Below, in pieces: positions 10,039 through 17,825 of a stretch of 28,754 nucleotides of DNA. Each line of letters opens with the position of its first letter. Positions within the stretch are counted from its first letter, which is position 1. This DNA comes from Pseudomonas graminis (GTDB taxonomy: Bacteria; Pseudomonadota; Gammaproteobacteria; Pseudomonadales; Pseudomonadaceae). Location: positions 1 to 28,754 of the forward strand of contig NZ_MTSB01000032.1 of NCBI RefSeq assembly GCF_002093745.1, in the 5' to 3' direction. The translations under genes were made by a program, and so were the position numbers. Below the pieces are notes generated by a model. It ran no database searches. It was not told the DNA's origin and saw only the letters and a list, made by a program, of their open reading frames with translations.

Positions 10039-10947
10039 CTAAGATTTAATCTCTTCTTCAATGGTGATTTTGGCGAGAGTGGCTCTTACTTTAGCGACTC
10101 CCGAAGGGTCTAATTGGTTTGCTTCATTTAAACTTTCTGTCAGCCAACCGTTGGTTTTGAATGGTATGTCTAATCCCGTCCTGTAGTACTTATTTTCAAG
10201 GGTGTTAACGATCTTGCCAAGTATGAGAGATACTCGTGATTTATTGCTCGCCTCTACCGCAGCCGTAAGTCCTTGTGAATAGGTGATCAGCATGTTTCCG
10301 GGAATATCCTTTAGATCCCAAACTAAAACCTCTACATCTCGCAAGTCGGCGTCGGCTTCAGCAAATTTTCTATTGACTTCGGTCAGACTGGTTTCGAGTT
10401 TTTTAATGTTGTTATCAGTTGATTTTATGTCGCTAATCAGTTCTGATCGAATGCCTTCGGATAGTTTTCTTGTCTCGGAAAGCTGAAGTAAAAATCGATC
10501 TTGAATGACTTGGCTTTTTTGATCGCTTGATTTGTCAGATTCCCGTTTGTACTCCTCGATCTGAAGGTCGAATTGGGCCTTGTAGGCGTTTATCTTTCCT
10601 TCAAATTCTGCCCTTAATCGTTCTTTGTCTTGGTCGTATAATTTGAAATTTGTAAGAATGCTAAGCCCGGTAAGAATTAAAACAAAGCTAAAAATCCCGC
10701 CTAGCGCCCAGTATACTGTCGCCTGTTGTGATGATTGAAAGTCTTTTATTAGCCGATTTTGCTCTTTTATAAGAAGTAGCTCGGATTCTTGCTTGGTTAT
10801 GGTTGCTTGCGGTGCTGTTGGGTCTTGCTTGTTAACTATTGCAGCAGGGGCAATGAGTTCAGCTGAGGGGCGTGAATTCGGGTTGGCTGCCACCACGGCA
10901 GAGCAAAAAATAAAGGTACAAGCGATGAGTCTAGCAGTTTCCTTCAT
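10039..10947 (-). CDS. Orphan membrane-anchored coiled-coil protein, function unknown
   Basis: I do not recognise a family. The protein has 302 residues from the ATG at 10947; an in-frame ATG at 10962 would add five. I prefer 10947 because it gives a classic signal-like start (MKETARLIACTFIFCSAVVAA), though its ribosome site (GGAC, about 10 bases away) is weak. A second hydrophobic segment near residues 80-103 (YWALGGIFSFVLILTGLSIL) should anchor it in the inner membrane. After it comes a long charged segment, roughly 105-200, rich in E, K, Q and S with heptad-like spacing, predicted coiled coil. A mixed C-terminal domain of about 100 residues follows. Composition is clearly lower in GC than the neighbours (row 10621-10680 counts to 19 G/C of 60), which points to recent acquisition. 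It stands alone, with no operon partner. Confidence 0.7.
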   Translation of the reverse strand: MKETARLIACTFIFCSAVVAANPNSRPSAELIAPAAIVNKQDPTAPQATITKQESELLLIKEQNRLIKDFQSSQQATVYWALGGIFSFVLILTGLSILTNFKLYDQDKERLRAEFEGKINAYKAQFDLQIEEYKRESDKSSDQKSQVIQDRFLLQLSETRKLSEGIRSELISDIKSTDNNIKKLETSLTEVNRKFAEADADLRDVEVLVWDLKDIPGNMLITYSQGLTAAVEASNKSRVSLILGKIVNTLENKYYRTGLDIPFKTNGWLTESLNEANQLDPSGVAKVRATLAKITIEEEIKS

Positions 10948-11290
10948 TGTTATACTGTCCATTACGTAAGAGCGACTGATCTACGGAATCGTAAATATCT
11001 CACACTTAACGCCGTGGTAAAACAAAAAATGACCTCAAATGGGTGTACCCCTTTAAGATTTTTTTGAAGCCAGAGCGGGAATTCAAATTTTAACGAAAAC
11101 CTGACAGGAATTTTTGAGACCTAATTCCATCAATTACTATCTTGCGCGGTCCCCCGTGTGCCCACTTCAATACCTGCATGGGGTCCTTAATAGCGCCTGT
11201 GTGCGCCACTGACTGTAAAAGCCCTCGCGACTGTCACAAGTAGTGTCACAACCGCCGTCACAAGTCGTTGCCAACGCCCATTAGGGGTCG
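10948..11290. other. Intergenic stretch upstream of the orphan gene, no gene seen
   Basis: This stretch of about 340 bases lies between the start of the orphan gene and the end of the LysR gene. It is AT-rich from 10980 to about 11130, then becomes GC-rich again. It must hold the promoter of the orphan gene on the minus strand, but I could not pick a convincing -35/-10 pair. The only clear structure is the triple GTCACAA repeat at 11233-11263. No start codon with a ribosome site opens a frame of useful length. Confidence 0.5.
11233..11263. repeat. Three direct GTCACAA repeats at exact 12-bp period
   Basis: GTCACAA occurs at 11233-11239, 11245-11251 and 11257-11263, so the copies begin exactly 12 bases apart. 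The 5-base spacers differ (GTAGT, CCGCC). On the minus strand each copy reads TTGTGAC. The array is direct, not a dyad, so it is not a normal CRP-type palindrome. It lies just after the 3' end of the LysR gene, at the edge of the low-GC islet. Confidence 0.6.
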
Positions 11291-12271
11291 TTAGGATGAG
11301 CTTCCTTTGCTACCTGTAGATTCTCCTTCTGCGAACTTTAGGACCCGCGTCTGGCCCAACAGAAACGCCTGATTGCGCTCGGTGGCCTCGCGGATGTAGT
11401 CCCACAACAACGTGATCCGCTTGAGCTTCCGCAAATCCTCGCGACAGTACATCCAGAATTGCCGGGTGATGTTCACGTCCTCTGCCAGCACCGGCAGTAG
11501 CCTCGGGTCCTGGGCGGCGAGGAAGCACGGCAGGATTGCTAGGGCACGGCCTTGCAGGGCGGCGGTGTATTGGGCGATGACGCTGGTGCTCCGCAGTGGC
11601 GCTTGAGCGTTGGGCAGCAGGTTGCTCAGGTACAGCAGCTCCGAGCTGAACGCCAGGTCATCGACGTAGCTGATGAAAAGATGCTCGGCCAGGTCGGCTT
11701 TGCGCTGAATCGGCGGGTGGTTGTCCAGGTAGTCCTGGGTTGCGTACAGGCGCAGGCTGTAGTCGCAAAGTTTGCAGCACACGTAGGGGCCGTGATCCGG
11801 GCGCTCCAGTGCGATGACGATATCGGCCTCACGTTTGGACAAGCTGATGAAGTGCGGCAGCGGCAGGATGTCCAGCGAAATGCTCGGGTAGCTGTCGAGA
11901 AAGTGGCTGAGCTGCGGGGTGATGAAAAAGCTGCCGAAGCCTTCGGTGCAGCCCATGCGGATGTGTCCGGACAACGCCACGCTGGAACCGGAAACCTGTT
12001 CGCAGGCCATGTGCAATGTGCTTTCGATGGACTCGGCGTAGCCCAACAGGCGCTGGCCTTCGGCAGTCATGATGAAGCCGTTGTTGCGCGACTTTTCGAA
12101 CAGCAATGTGCCGAGCGAGGTTTCCAGTGAGTTGATGCGCCGTGACACGGTGGTGTAGTCGACGGCGAGCCGCCGGGCTGCGCTGCTGACTTTGCGGGTG
12201 CGTGCCACTTCAAGGAAAAACTTCAGGTCATCCCAGTTCAACAGGCCCAGGGAGGTGATGTTTTTTTGCAT
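11291..12271 (-). CDS. LysR-family transcriptional regulator, divergent from mmsA
   Basis: The protein has 326 residues from the ATG at 12271. The open frame runs back to 12544, but that extension lies in the mmsA leader and coding region and lacks the family pattern. The N-terminal winged helix-turn-helix spans about residues 11-70, with the LysR signature around AARRLAVDYTTVSRRINSLE. The rest is the co-inducer-binding domain with GHIRMGCTEGFGSFFITPQL near its start. The ribosome site is weak (CAGGGTC). It is transcribed away from mmsA across a 157-base gap, the usual arrangement for a LysR protein that controls its divergent neighbour. I infer that it regulates mmsAB, perhaps in response to a valine-derived metabolite. 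P. aeruginosa is known to use an AraC-type MmsR for this, so the regulator type differs here. The last 15 or so residues are polar and probably disordered. Confidence 0.9.
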   Translation of the reverse strand: MQKNITSLGLLNWDDLKFFLEVARTRKVSSAARRLAVDYTTVSRRINSLETSLGTLLFEKSRNNGFIMTAEGQRLLGYAESIESTLHMACEQVSGSSVALSGHIRMGCTEGFGSFFITPQLSHFLDSYPSISLDILPLPHFISLSKREADIVIALERPDHGPYVCCKLCDYSLRLYATQDYLDNHPPIQRKADLAEHLFISYVDDLAFSSELLYLSNLLPNAQAPLRSTSVIAQYTAALQGRALAILPCFLAAQDPRLLPVLAEDVNITRQFWMYCREDLRKLKRITLLWDYIREATERNQAFLLGQTRVLKFAEGESTGSKGSSS

Positions 12272-12428
12272 GTTGACCCTGCTTTTATCTGCGTTCTTGT
12301 TAGAAGTTTGCACATCTATACTCCAAAGCACGCCCCCTGACCAACTCAAAAACAAGACTGTCGGGAGACCATGACGATCCGTCTGAAAATGCTCTGGATG
12401 CATGGTTTGCTGAAGGAGAACCCCGCAC
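12272..12428 (+). promoter_or_regulatory. Divergent LysR/mmsA control region with candidate operator and -10
   Basis: This gap of 157 bases separates the LysR start from mmsA. TTCTTGTTAGAA at 12294-12305 is a dyad (TTCT and AGAA) close to the regulator's own start. TATACT at 12317-12322 is a good -10 candidate for mmsA; the TTCTTG 17 bases upstream is a poor -35, as expected for an activator-dependent promoter. A second pair, TCTTGTT near 12296 and AACAAGA near 12351, could be a distant half-site. The mmsA ribosome site AAGGAG is at 12413-12418. Confidence 0.4.
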
Positions 12429-13955
12429 ATGAATGCTTCATTGAACGACACATCGACCACGGTTGCTCGCGTGAAACTGCTGATCAACGGCGAGTGGATC
12501 GACTCGCACAGCGGTGAATGGCAAGACATCGTCAACCCGGCCACGCAGGAAGTGCTCGCTCAGGTGCCTTTCGCGACGAGCGATGAAGTGGATGCCGCCG
12601 TTGCCGCCGCCCACGCGGCGTACCGCACCTGGCGCGATACGCCCGTCGGGGCTCGCATGCGCATCATGCTCAAATTGCAGGCGCTGATACGCGAGCATTC
12701 CAGACGCATTGCGGCGGTGTTGAGCGCCGAGCAAGGCAAGACCCTGGCCGACGCCGAGGGCGATATCTTTCGCGGCCTTGAGGTGGTGGAGCACGCGTGC
12801 TCTATCGGTACGTTGCAGATGGGCGAGTTCGCCGAGAATGTCGCCAGCGGCGTCGACACCTACACGCTGCGCCAGCCCATCGGGGTGTGTGCAGGCATCA
12901 CACCGTTCAACTTTCCCGCGATGATCCCGCTGTGGATGTTCCCGATGGCGATTGCCTGCGGCAACACATTCGTCCTCAAGCCCTCTGAACAGGACCCGCT
13001 GTCGACCATGCTGCTGGTCGAGCTGGCGGTAGAAGCCGGCGTGCCAGCCGGGGTGCTCAATGTGGTTCACGGCGGCAAGGACGTGGTGGATGCGATCTGC
13101 ACACACAAGGACATCAAGGCGATTTCCTTCGTCGGTTCGACCGCCGTCGGCACGCACGTTTATGACCTGGCCGGGCGGCACGGCAAGCGCGTGCAGGCGA
13201 TGATGGGCGCGAAGAATCATGCCGTTGTACTGCCCGACGCCAATCGTGAGCAGACGCTGAACGCGTTGGTCGGTGCAGGTTTTGGCGCAGCGGGGCAGCG
13301 CTGCATGGCAACCTCAGTGGTGGTGTTGGTCGGCGCGTCGAAGCAGTGGCTGCCGGACCTCAAAGCGTTGGCGCAGAAACTCAAGGTCAACGCCGGTCAC
13401 GAACCGGGCACGGACATCGGGCCGGTGATTTCCCGGCGTGCGAAGCAGCGCATTCTTGATCTGATCGAAAGCGGCGTGCGCGAAGGCGCGACCCTTGAAC
13501 TGGACGGACGGGAAGTCTCGGTGCCGGGGTATGAAGGCGGTAATTTCGTGGGGCCGACGCTGTTCTCGGGCGTCACCACTGACATGCAGATTTACACCCA
13601 GGAAATCTTCGGCCCGGTGTTGGTGGTGCTGGAGGTCGACACGCTGGATGAGGCCATTGCGCTGGTCAACGCTAATCCGTTCGGCAACGGCACCGGGTTG
13701 TTCACCCAGAGCGGTGCGGCGGCGCGCAAGTTTCAGAGTGAAATCGACGTCGGCCAGGTAGGGATCAATATTCCGATTCCCGTGCCGGTGCCGTTCTTCA
13801 GCTTTACCGGCTCGCGGGGTTCCAAACTCGGTGATCTGGGGCCGTATGGCAAACAGGTGGTGCAGTTCTACACTCAGACCAAGACCGTCACCAGCCGCTG
13901 GTTTGACGACGACAGCGTGAACGACGGTGTGAACACCACGATCAATCTGCGCTGA
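12429..13955 (+). CDS. mmsA: CoA-acylating methylmalonate-semialdehyde dehydrogenase MmsA
   Basis: MmsA oxidises methylmalonate semialdehyde (and malonate semialdehyde) with NAD+ and CoA to propionyl-CoA (or acetyl-CoA) and CO2, the last step of distal valine catabolism. The protein has 508 residues with the full aldehyde dehydrogenase fold. The catalytic Cys is C292 in [11 protein letters not shown]. The segment [10 protein letters not shown] replaces the usual ELGGK motif with its general-base Glu, which marks the CoA-acylating MmsA branch rather than ordinary aldehyde dehydrogenases. [14 protein letters not shown] and AISFVGST are family-typical cofactor-binding segments. The start has AAGGAG at 12413-12418. 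It is followed, after a large inverted repeat, by mmsB, and is divergent from a LysR regulator. It could be numbered as one of several mmsA paralogues in the genome. Confidence 0.95.
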   Translation: MNASLNDTSTTVARVKLLINGEWIDSHSGEWQDIVNPATQEVLAQVPFATSDEVDAAVAAAHAAYRTWRDTPVGARMRIMLKLQALIREHSRRIAAVLSAEQGKTLADAEGDIFRGLEVVEHACSIGTLQMGEFAENVASGVDTYTLRQPIGVCAGITPFNFPAMIPLWMFPMAIACGNTFVLKPSEQDPLSTMLLVELAVEAGVPAGVLNVVHGGKDVVDAICTHKDIKAISFVGSTAVGTHVYDLAGRHGKRVQAMMGAKNHAVVLPDANREQTLNALVGAGFGAAGQRCMATSVVVLVGASKQWLPDLKALAQKLKVNAGHEPGTDIGPVISRRAKQRILDLIESGVREGATLELDGREVSVPGYEGGNFVGPTLFSGVTTDMQIYTQEIFGPVLVVLEVDTLDEAIALVNANPFGNGTGLFTQSGAAARKFQSEIDVGQVGINIPIPVPVPFFSFTGSRGSKLGDLGPYGKQVVQFYTQTKTVTSRWFDDDSVNDGVNTTINLR

Positions 13956-13971
13956 GCGCTGCCTGTCATGA

Positions 13972-14106
13972 CTCTCGTGCCACCGCTCCGCGTTGGCCTG
14001 CATTTCTGGACGTTCTGCGTCCGATCTTGAGCGCGCGGCGCGGTGCATATGTGTGACGCAGAGCGCCACGAAAGGTGTTCCCACGCTGGAGCGTGCGGAA
14101 CGAGAG
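13972..14106. repeat. Large imperfect inverted repeat between mmsA and mmsB
   Basis: The left arm 13972-14021 (starting CTCTCGTGCCA, ending TTCTGCGTC) pairs with the right arm 14055-14106 (starting GACGCAGAGCG, ending GGAACGAGAG), about 50 bases each with scattered mismatches. The spacer is 33 bases, 14022-14054, and rich in GCGC. The folded RNA would be a long hairpin. The sequence resembles a repeat I recall as frequent between genes in P. syringae genomes, so it is probably a dispersed non-coding element rather than a dedicated regulator. Confidence 0.75.
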
Positions 14107-14180
14107 GTGTCTGGGCTCCACTTAGTGTGAATCAGTCGGGCTTGCCTATAACGGCGAGGGCCATACCAAGGAGAACAACA

Positions 14181-15077
14181 ATGAACATCGCATTTATCGG
14201 ACTGGGCAACATGGGCGCGCCGATGGCCCGTAACCTCATCAAGGCCGGACACCACCTGCACGTGTTCGATCTGAACACGGTGGTGTTGAGCGAGTTTGCC
14301 GAGCTGGGCGCGAAGGTCAGTGACTCGCCCAGGCAGGCGGTTGAGGGCAGTGAGCTGGTTATCACCATGCTGCCTGCCGCTGCGCATGTGCGCAGCGTGT
14401 ACCTGAACGAAGACGGCGTGTTGAAAGGCATCTCGCCCGGCGTCCCGGCGGTTGATTGCAGCACCATTGATCCACAGACCGTTCGCGATATCGCCGCCGT
14501 GGCTGCGCAGCAAGGTGTTGTGCTGGGTGATGCGCCGGTATCAGGCGGGACCGGTGGCGCGCAGGCGGGGACATTGACGTTCATGGTCGGCGGCTCTGCG
14601 CAACACTTCGCCACGCTCAGGCCGGTGCTGGAACTCATGGGTCGCAACATCGTGCATTGCGGCGAGGTCGGCACCGGGCAGATCGCCAAGATCTGCAACA
14701 ACATGCTGCTGGCGATCTCCATGATCGGCGTCTCCGAGTCGATGGCGCTGGGCAATGCGCTGGGGATCGACACCGAAGTGCTGGCCAGTATTATCAACAC
14801 CTCGACCGGCCGCTGCTGGAGTTCTGAAGCGTACAACCCCTGGCCCGGCATCGTCGAAACCGCGCCGGCGTCGCGGGGTTACAGCGGCGGATTTGGTGCC
14901 GAACTGATGCTCAAGGATTTGGGGCTGGCCACCGAAGCCGCACGTTCGGTGCATCAACCCGTGATTCTCGGCGCCGTGGCTCAGCAGTTGTATCAGGCCA
15001 TGAGCCTGCGCGGCGATGGCGGCAAGGACTTCTCGGCGATCATCGAGGGGTATCGTCCAGCACCTCAGGCGCTTTGA
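14181..15077 (+). CDS. mmsB: 3-hydroxyisobutyrate dehydrogenase MmsB
   Basis: MmsB oxidises 3-hydroxyisobutyrate to methylmalonate semialdehyde with NAD+, the step just before MmsA in valine breakdown. The protein has 298 residues from the ATG at 14181. The N-terminal Rossmann motif is GLGNMGAPMARNL at about residues 7-19. DAPVSGGTGGAQAGTLTFM is the substrate-binding signature of the beta-hydroxyacid dehydrogenases. The catalytic Lys is K170 in GQIAKICNNML. The start is set by AAGGAG at 14168-14173 with a 7-base spacer; the frame is open back to 14043 but that part is repeat DNA. It lies 225 bases after mmsA with the inverted repeat between, so co-transcription with mmsA is likely but could be dampened there. 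Confidence 0.95.
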   Translation: MNIAFIGLGNMGAPMARNLIKAGHHLHVFDLNTVVLSEFAELGAKVSDSPRQAVEGSELVITMLPAAAHVRSVYLNEDGVLKGISPGVPAVDCSTIDPQTVRDIAAVAAQQGVVLGDAPVSGGTGGAQAGTLTFMVGGSAQHFATLRPVLELMGRNIVHCGEVGTGQIAKICNNMLLAISMIGVSESMALGNALGIDTEVLASIINTSTGRCWSSEAYNPWPGIVETAPASRGYSGGFGAELMLKDLGLATEAARSVHQPVILGAVAQQLYQAMSLRGDGGKDFSAIIEGYRPAPQAL

Positions 15078-15160
15078 TGACAGGGGCAAACGTGTATCTG
15101 GTTTTTACAGTAGGAAAACCGGTCATTAACGGCTACTTTGGACCCCGTCAGACCCGCGCA

Positions 15161-15199
15161 GGGATGCCCGGTACGCTTTGAGATGAGGCGCCGCATCCC
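15161..15199. other. Small inverted repeat in the mmsB-ggt gap
   Basis: GGGATGC at 15161-15167 and GCATCCC at 15193-15199 form a 7-bp perfect inverted repeat with a 25-base loop, about 65-100 bases before the ggt start. It might be part of the ggt leader. Another weak stem, GGTTTT at 15100-15105 with AAAACC at 15115-15120, lies just after mmsB but has no T-run. No clear promoter was identified in this 185-base gap. Confidence 0.25.
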
Positions 15200-15262
15200 T
15201 CGCCCGGAGGCTGGCGCTGCACTCATCACACGTCCCTGACCCAGAAAAAGAAGAGATCGACC

Positions 15263-16990
15263 ATGAAGTTCGAACCCCTCGCCAGGTCGCTGATTGCGAC
15301 CGCGCTGATCGTCGCGTACTCCCCCACATTCGCCGCATCACAAGCCCCGGTCGCTGCTGAAAACGGCATGGTCGTGACTGCCCAGCATCTGGCCACTCAT
15401 GTGGGTGTCGATGTGCTCAAGAAGGGTGGCAACGCGGTCGATGCTGCCGTTGCAGTCGGTTACGCGCTGGCCGTGGTCTATCCCGCAGCCGGTAACCTCG
15501 GCGGTGGCGGTTTCATGACCATTCAACTGGCAGACGGGCGCAAGACCTTTCTCGACTTCCGCGAAAAGGCCCCGTTGGCGGCGACCGCCAACATGTACCT
15601 GGACAAGGACGGCAACGTCATCCCGGATCTGAGCGCCAAGGGGCATCTGGCGGTCGGCGTACCGGGCACTGTGTCCGGTATGGAGATGGCGCTGAGCAAA
15701 TACGGCACTCGCAAACGCGAAGAAGTCATCGCGCCGGCGATCAAGCTGGCCGAAGACGGTTTTGTGCTGGGGCAGGGCGATGTCGACATGCTGTCCAGCG
15801 CCAAGGATGTGTTCAAGGCGGACATGGCGGATTCCGGCTCGATCTTCCTCGACAAGGGCGAGCCGATGCAGGTCGGTCAGAAACTGGTGCAGAAAGACCT
15901 CGCCAAAACCCTCAAGGAAGTGTCCGAAAAAGGCAGCGACGGTTTCTACAAAGGCTGGGTTGCCAAGGCGTTGGTCGATTCAAGCCAGGCTGGCAAGGGC
16001 ATCATCACCCAGGCTGACCTCGACCACTACAAGACCCGTGAGCTGGCGCCGGTCGAATGTGATTATCGCGGCTACCACGTGGTATCCGCGCCGCCTCCGA
16101 GTTCCGGCGGTGTGGTCATTTGCCAGATTCTGAACATCCTCGAAGGCTACCCGATGAAAGAGCTGGGTTTCCGCTCGGCGCAGGGCATGCATTATCAGAT
16201 CGAAGCGATGCGTCATGCTTACGCGGACCGCAACAGCTACCTGGGCGACCCCGATTTCGTCAAGAACCCGGTCGAGCATCTGCTGGACGTCAAGTACGCG
16301 GCCAAGCTGCGCGCGGCCATCGAACCGCAGAAAGCCGGTGACTCGAACAAGATCAAACCGGGTGTCGCCCCCCATGAGGGCAGCAACACCACTCATTACT
16401 CGATTGTCGACAAATGGGGCAACGCAGTCTCGGTCACGTACACGCTGAACAACTGGTTCGGCGCGGGCGTCATGGCCAGCAAGACCGGTGTGATCCTCAA
16501 CGATGAAATGGATGACTTCACCGTCAAGGTCGGTGTGCCCAACATGTACGGGCTGGTGCAAGGCGAAGCCAACGCCATCGCGCCGGGCAAGACGCCGCTG
16601 TCGTCGATGAGCCCGACCATCGTCACCAAAGATGGCAAGACGGTCATGGTTGTCGGTACGCCGGGCGGCAGCCGCATCATTACTGCGACCCTGCTGACCA
16701 TGCTCAACGTCATCGACTACGGCATGAACATTCAGGAAGCCGTTGACGCGCCGCGCTTCCACCAGCAATGGCAGCCTGAAGCCACCAATATCGACACGTT
16801 CGCGGTCAGCCCCGACACGCTGAAAATCCTCGAGAGCTGGGGCCACAAGTTCGCTGGTCCGCAGCCGCTCAATCACGTGGCGGCTATTCTGGTCGGTGCG
16901 CCTTCACTGGGCGGCAAACCGGTCGGTAACAACCGTTTTTATGGTGCCAATGACCCGCGTCGCAACACCGGTCTGTCACTGGGTTACTGA
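15263..16990 (+). CDS. ggt: Periplasmic gamma-glutamyltransferase (Ggt)
   Basis: Ggt cleaves the gamma-glutamyl bond of glutathione and related compounds, transferring the glutamyl group to water or an acceptor amino acid in the periplasm. The precursor has 575 residues. A signal peptide with positive start and hydrophobic core ends near residue 24 (SPTFA). The proenzyme cuts itself before the nucleophile T376 in SNTTHYSIVD, giving a large subunit of about 350 residues and a small one of about 200. GNLGGGGFM near residue 80, FREKAP, PPPSSGG and TPGGSRI are typical active-site segments. The start follows AGAAGAGA at about 15250-15257. It is monocistronic: a gap of 185 bases separates it from mmsB and a strong terminator follows. 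It has no functional link to valine catabolism that I can see. Confidence 0.95.
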   Translation: MKFEPLARSLIATALIVAYSPTFAASQAPVAAENGMVVTAQHLATHVGVDVLKKGGNAVDAAVAVGYALAVVYPAAGNLGGGGFMTIQLADGRKTFLDFREKAPLAATANMYLDKDGNVIPDLSAKGHLAVGVPGTVSGMEMALSKYGTRKREEVIAPAIKLAEDGFVLGQGDVDMLSSAKDVFKADMADSGSIFLDKGEPMQVGQKLVQKDLAKTLKEVSEKGSDGFYKGWVAKALVDSSQAGKGIITQADLDHYKTRELAPVECDYRGYHVVSAPPPSSGGVVICQILNILEGYPMKELGFRSAQGMHYQIEAMRHAYADRNSYLGDPDFVKNPVEHLLDVKYAAKLRAAIEPQKAGDSNKIKPGVAPHEGSNTTHYSIVDKWGNAVSVTYTLNNWFGAGVMASKTGVILNDEMDDFTVKVGVPNMYGLVQGEANAIAPGKTPLSSMSPTIVTKDGKTVMVVGTPGGSRIITATLLTMLNVIDYGMNIQEAVDAPRFHQQWQPEATNIDTFAVSPDTLKILESWGHKFAGPQPLNHVAAILVGAPSLGGKPVGNNRFYGANDPRRNTGLSLGY

Positions 16991-17004
16991 GTCATCTCAC
17001 CGAC

Positions 17005-17046
17005 AACGCCACGGCCCTGCGCTTCAGGGCCGTGGCGTTTTTGTTT
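17005..17046 (+). terminator. Strong Rho-independent terminator of ggt
   Basis: AACGCCACGGCCCTG at 17005-17019 pairs perfectly over 15 bp with 17025-17039 around loop CGCTT, followed by a T-rich run to 17046. It lies 15 bases after the ggt stop. It also separates ggt from the convergent minus-strand ABC operon whose last gene ends at 17058. Confidence 0.93.
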
Positions 17047-17057
17047 CTGCGGTCGGG

Positions 17058-17825
17058 TCAGTTGCGCACCCAGCGCTGGCGGCTCCAGCCGCTCAATGCA
17101 TCGACGGCGAACACCAGTATCAGCATGGTGAGAATGACCGTGCTGGCCTGCGCCTCTTGAAACAGGCTTAGGCTGACGTAAAGCATCTGCCCCAGCCCGC
17201 CCGCGCCGACAAAGCCCAAAATGCTGGCCATGCGAATATTGTTTTCCCAGCGGTACAGCATGTAAGCCAGCAACTGCGGCCACAGAGTGGGCAGCGTGCC
17301 GTAGCTGAAGGCCTGCCAGGCGCTGCCACCTTGCAGACGAATCGCCGCGGCGGGCGCTGGAGAGGTATTTTCCAGTGCTTCGGCAAACAATCGACCGAGG
17401 ACACCGGTGGTGTGCAACGCCAGCGCCAGCGTGCCCGCATTAGGGCCGAGCCCGGCAGCCAGCACCATCAGCACCGCCCAGACCAGTTCCGGGATGGCGC
17501 GTAATGCATTGAGCAGCAAGCGACTCAGGCTGCGCAACGGCCAGCCCAGGCGTCCGGCGGCGGGCAAGGCGAGCAGCAGACCGGCGATGGCTGCCAGCAA
17601 CGTGCCCAGTGCCGACATGGCGAGCGTTTCCAGAGCACCTTTGCCGATTGCCTGCAGGTGATCGCCACTCAAATCCGGGCTCATGAAGCGCAGCGCATAA
17701 CGGCCCATCTGCGTCAGGTTGTCTTGAGTGCCTAGCGTGAGCAGATCCAGGCCCAGGTACAGAAATGACCCGATCACTGCCGCGACAATCGCCAGCACTA
17801 GCAACACGTTGCCTGCGCGCCTCAA
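17058..17825 (-). CDS. PhnE-type ABC transporter permease (second of two), putative selenium oxyanion importer
   Basis: This is an inner-membrane permease of 255 residues with about six hydrophobic helices, including residues 6-27 at the start. It has the PhnE-like EAA region containing LFAEALEN and the C-terminal mark YRWENNIRMASILGFVGAGG, typical of the phosphonate/phosphite-type permease family. It is last of four genes on the minus strand; its start overlaps the stop of the other permease by 4 bases. The pair probably forms a heterodimeric channel served by the ATPase and binding protein upstream. Similarity alone would call it a phosphonate permease; the selD-mnmH neighbourhood suggests a selenium oxyanion instead. 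Substrate specificity is inference. Confidence 0.88.
   Translation of the reverse strand: MRRAGNVLLVLAIVAAVIGSFLYLGLDLLTLGTQDNLTQMGRYALRFMSPDLSGDHLQAIGKGALETLAMSALGTLLAAIAGLLLALPAAGRLGWPLRSLSRLLLNALRAIPELVWAVLMVLAAGLGPNAGTLALALHTTGVLGRLFAEALENTSPAPAAAIRLQGGSAWQAFSYGTLPTLWPQLLAYMLYRWENNIRMASILGFVGAGGLGQMLYVSLSLFQEAQASTVILTMLILVFAVDALSGWSRQRWVRN

Noticed and set aside
11219..11283. GTCACAA array read as the 3' end of a coding frame
   Set aside because: One plus frame is open through it but for only about 20 codons after a TAA, with no start; too short to claim an integrase remnant.
12272..12544. N-terminal extension of the LysR protein to 12544
   Set aside because: It would overlap the mmsA start and the divergent promoter region; LysR homology begins right after 12271.
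13314..14513. 399-codon minus-strand frame spanning mmsA end, repeat and mmsB
   Set aside because: Crosses three unrelated elements including the inverted repeat; no family resemblance.
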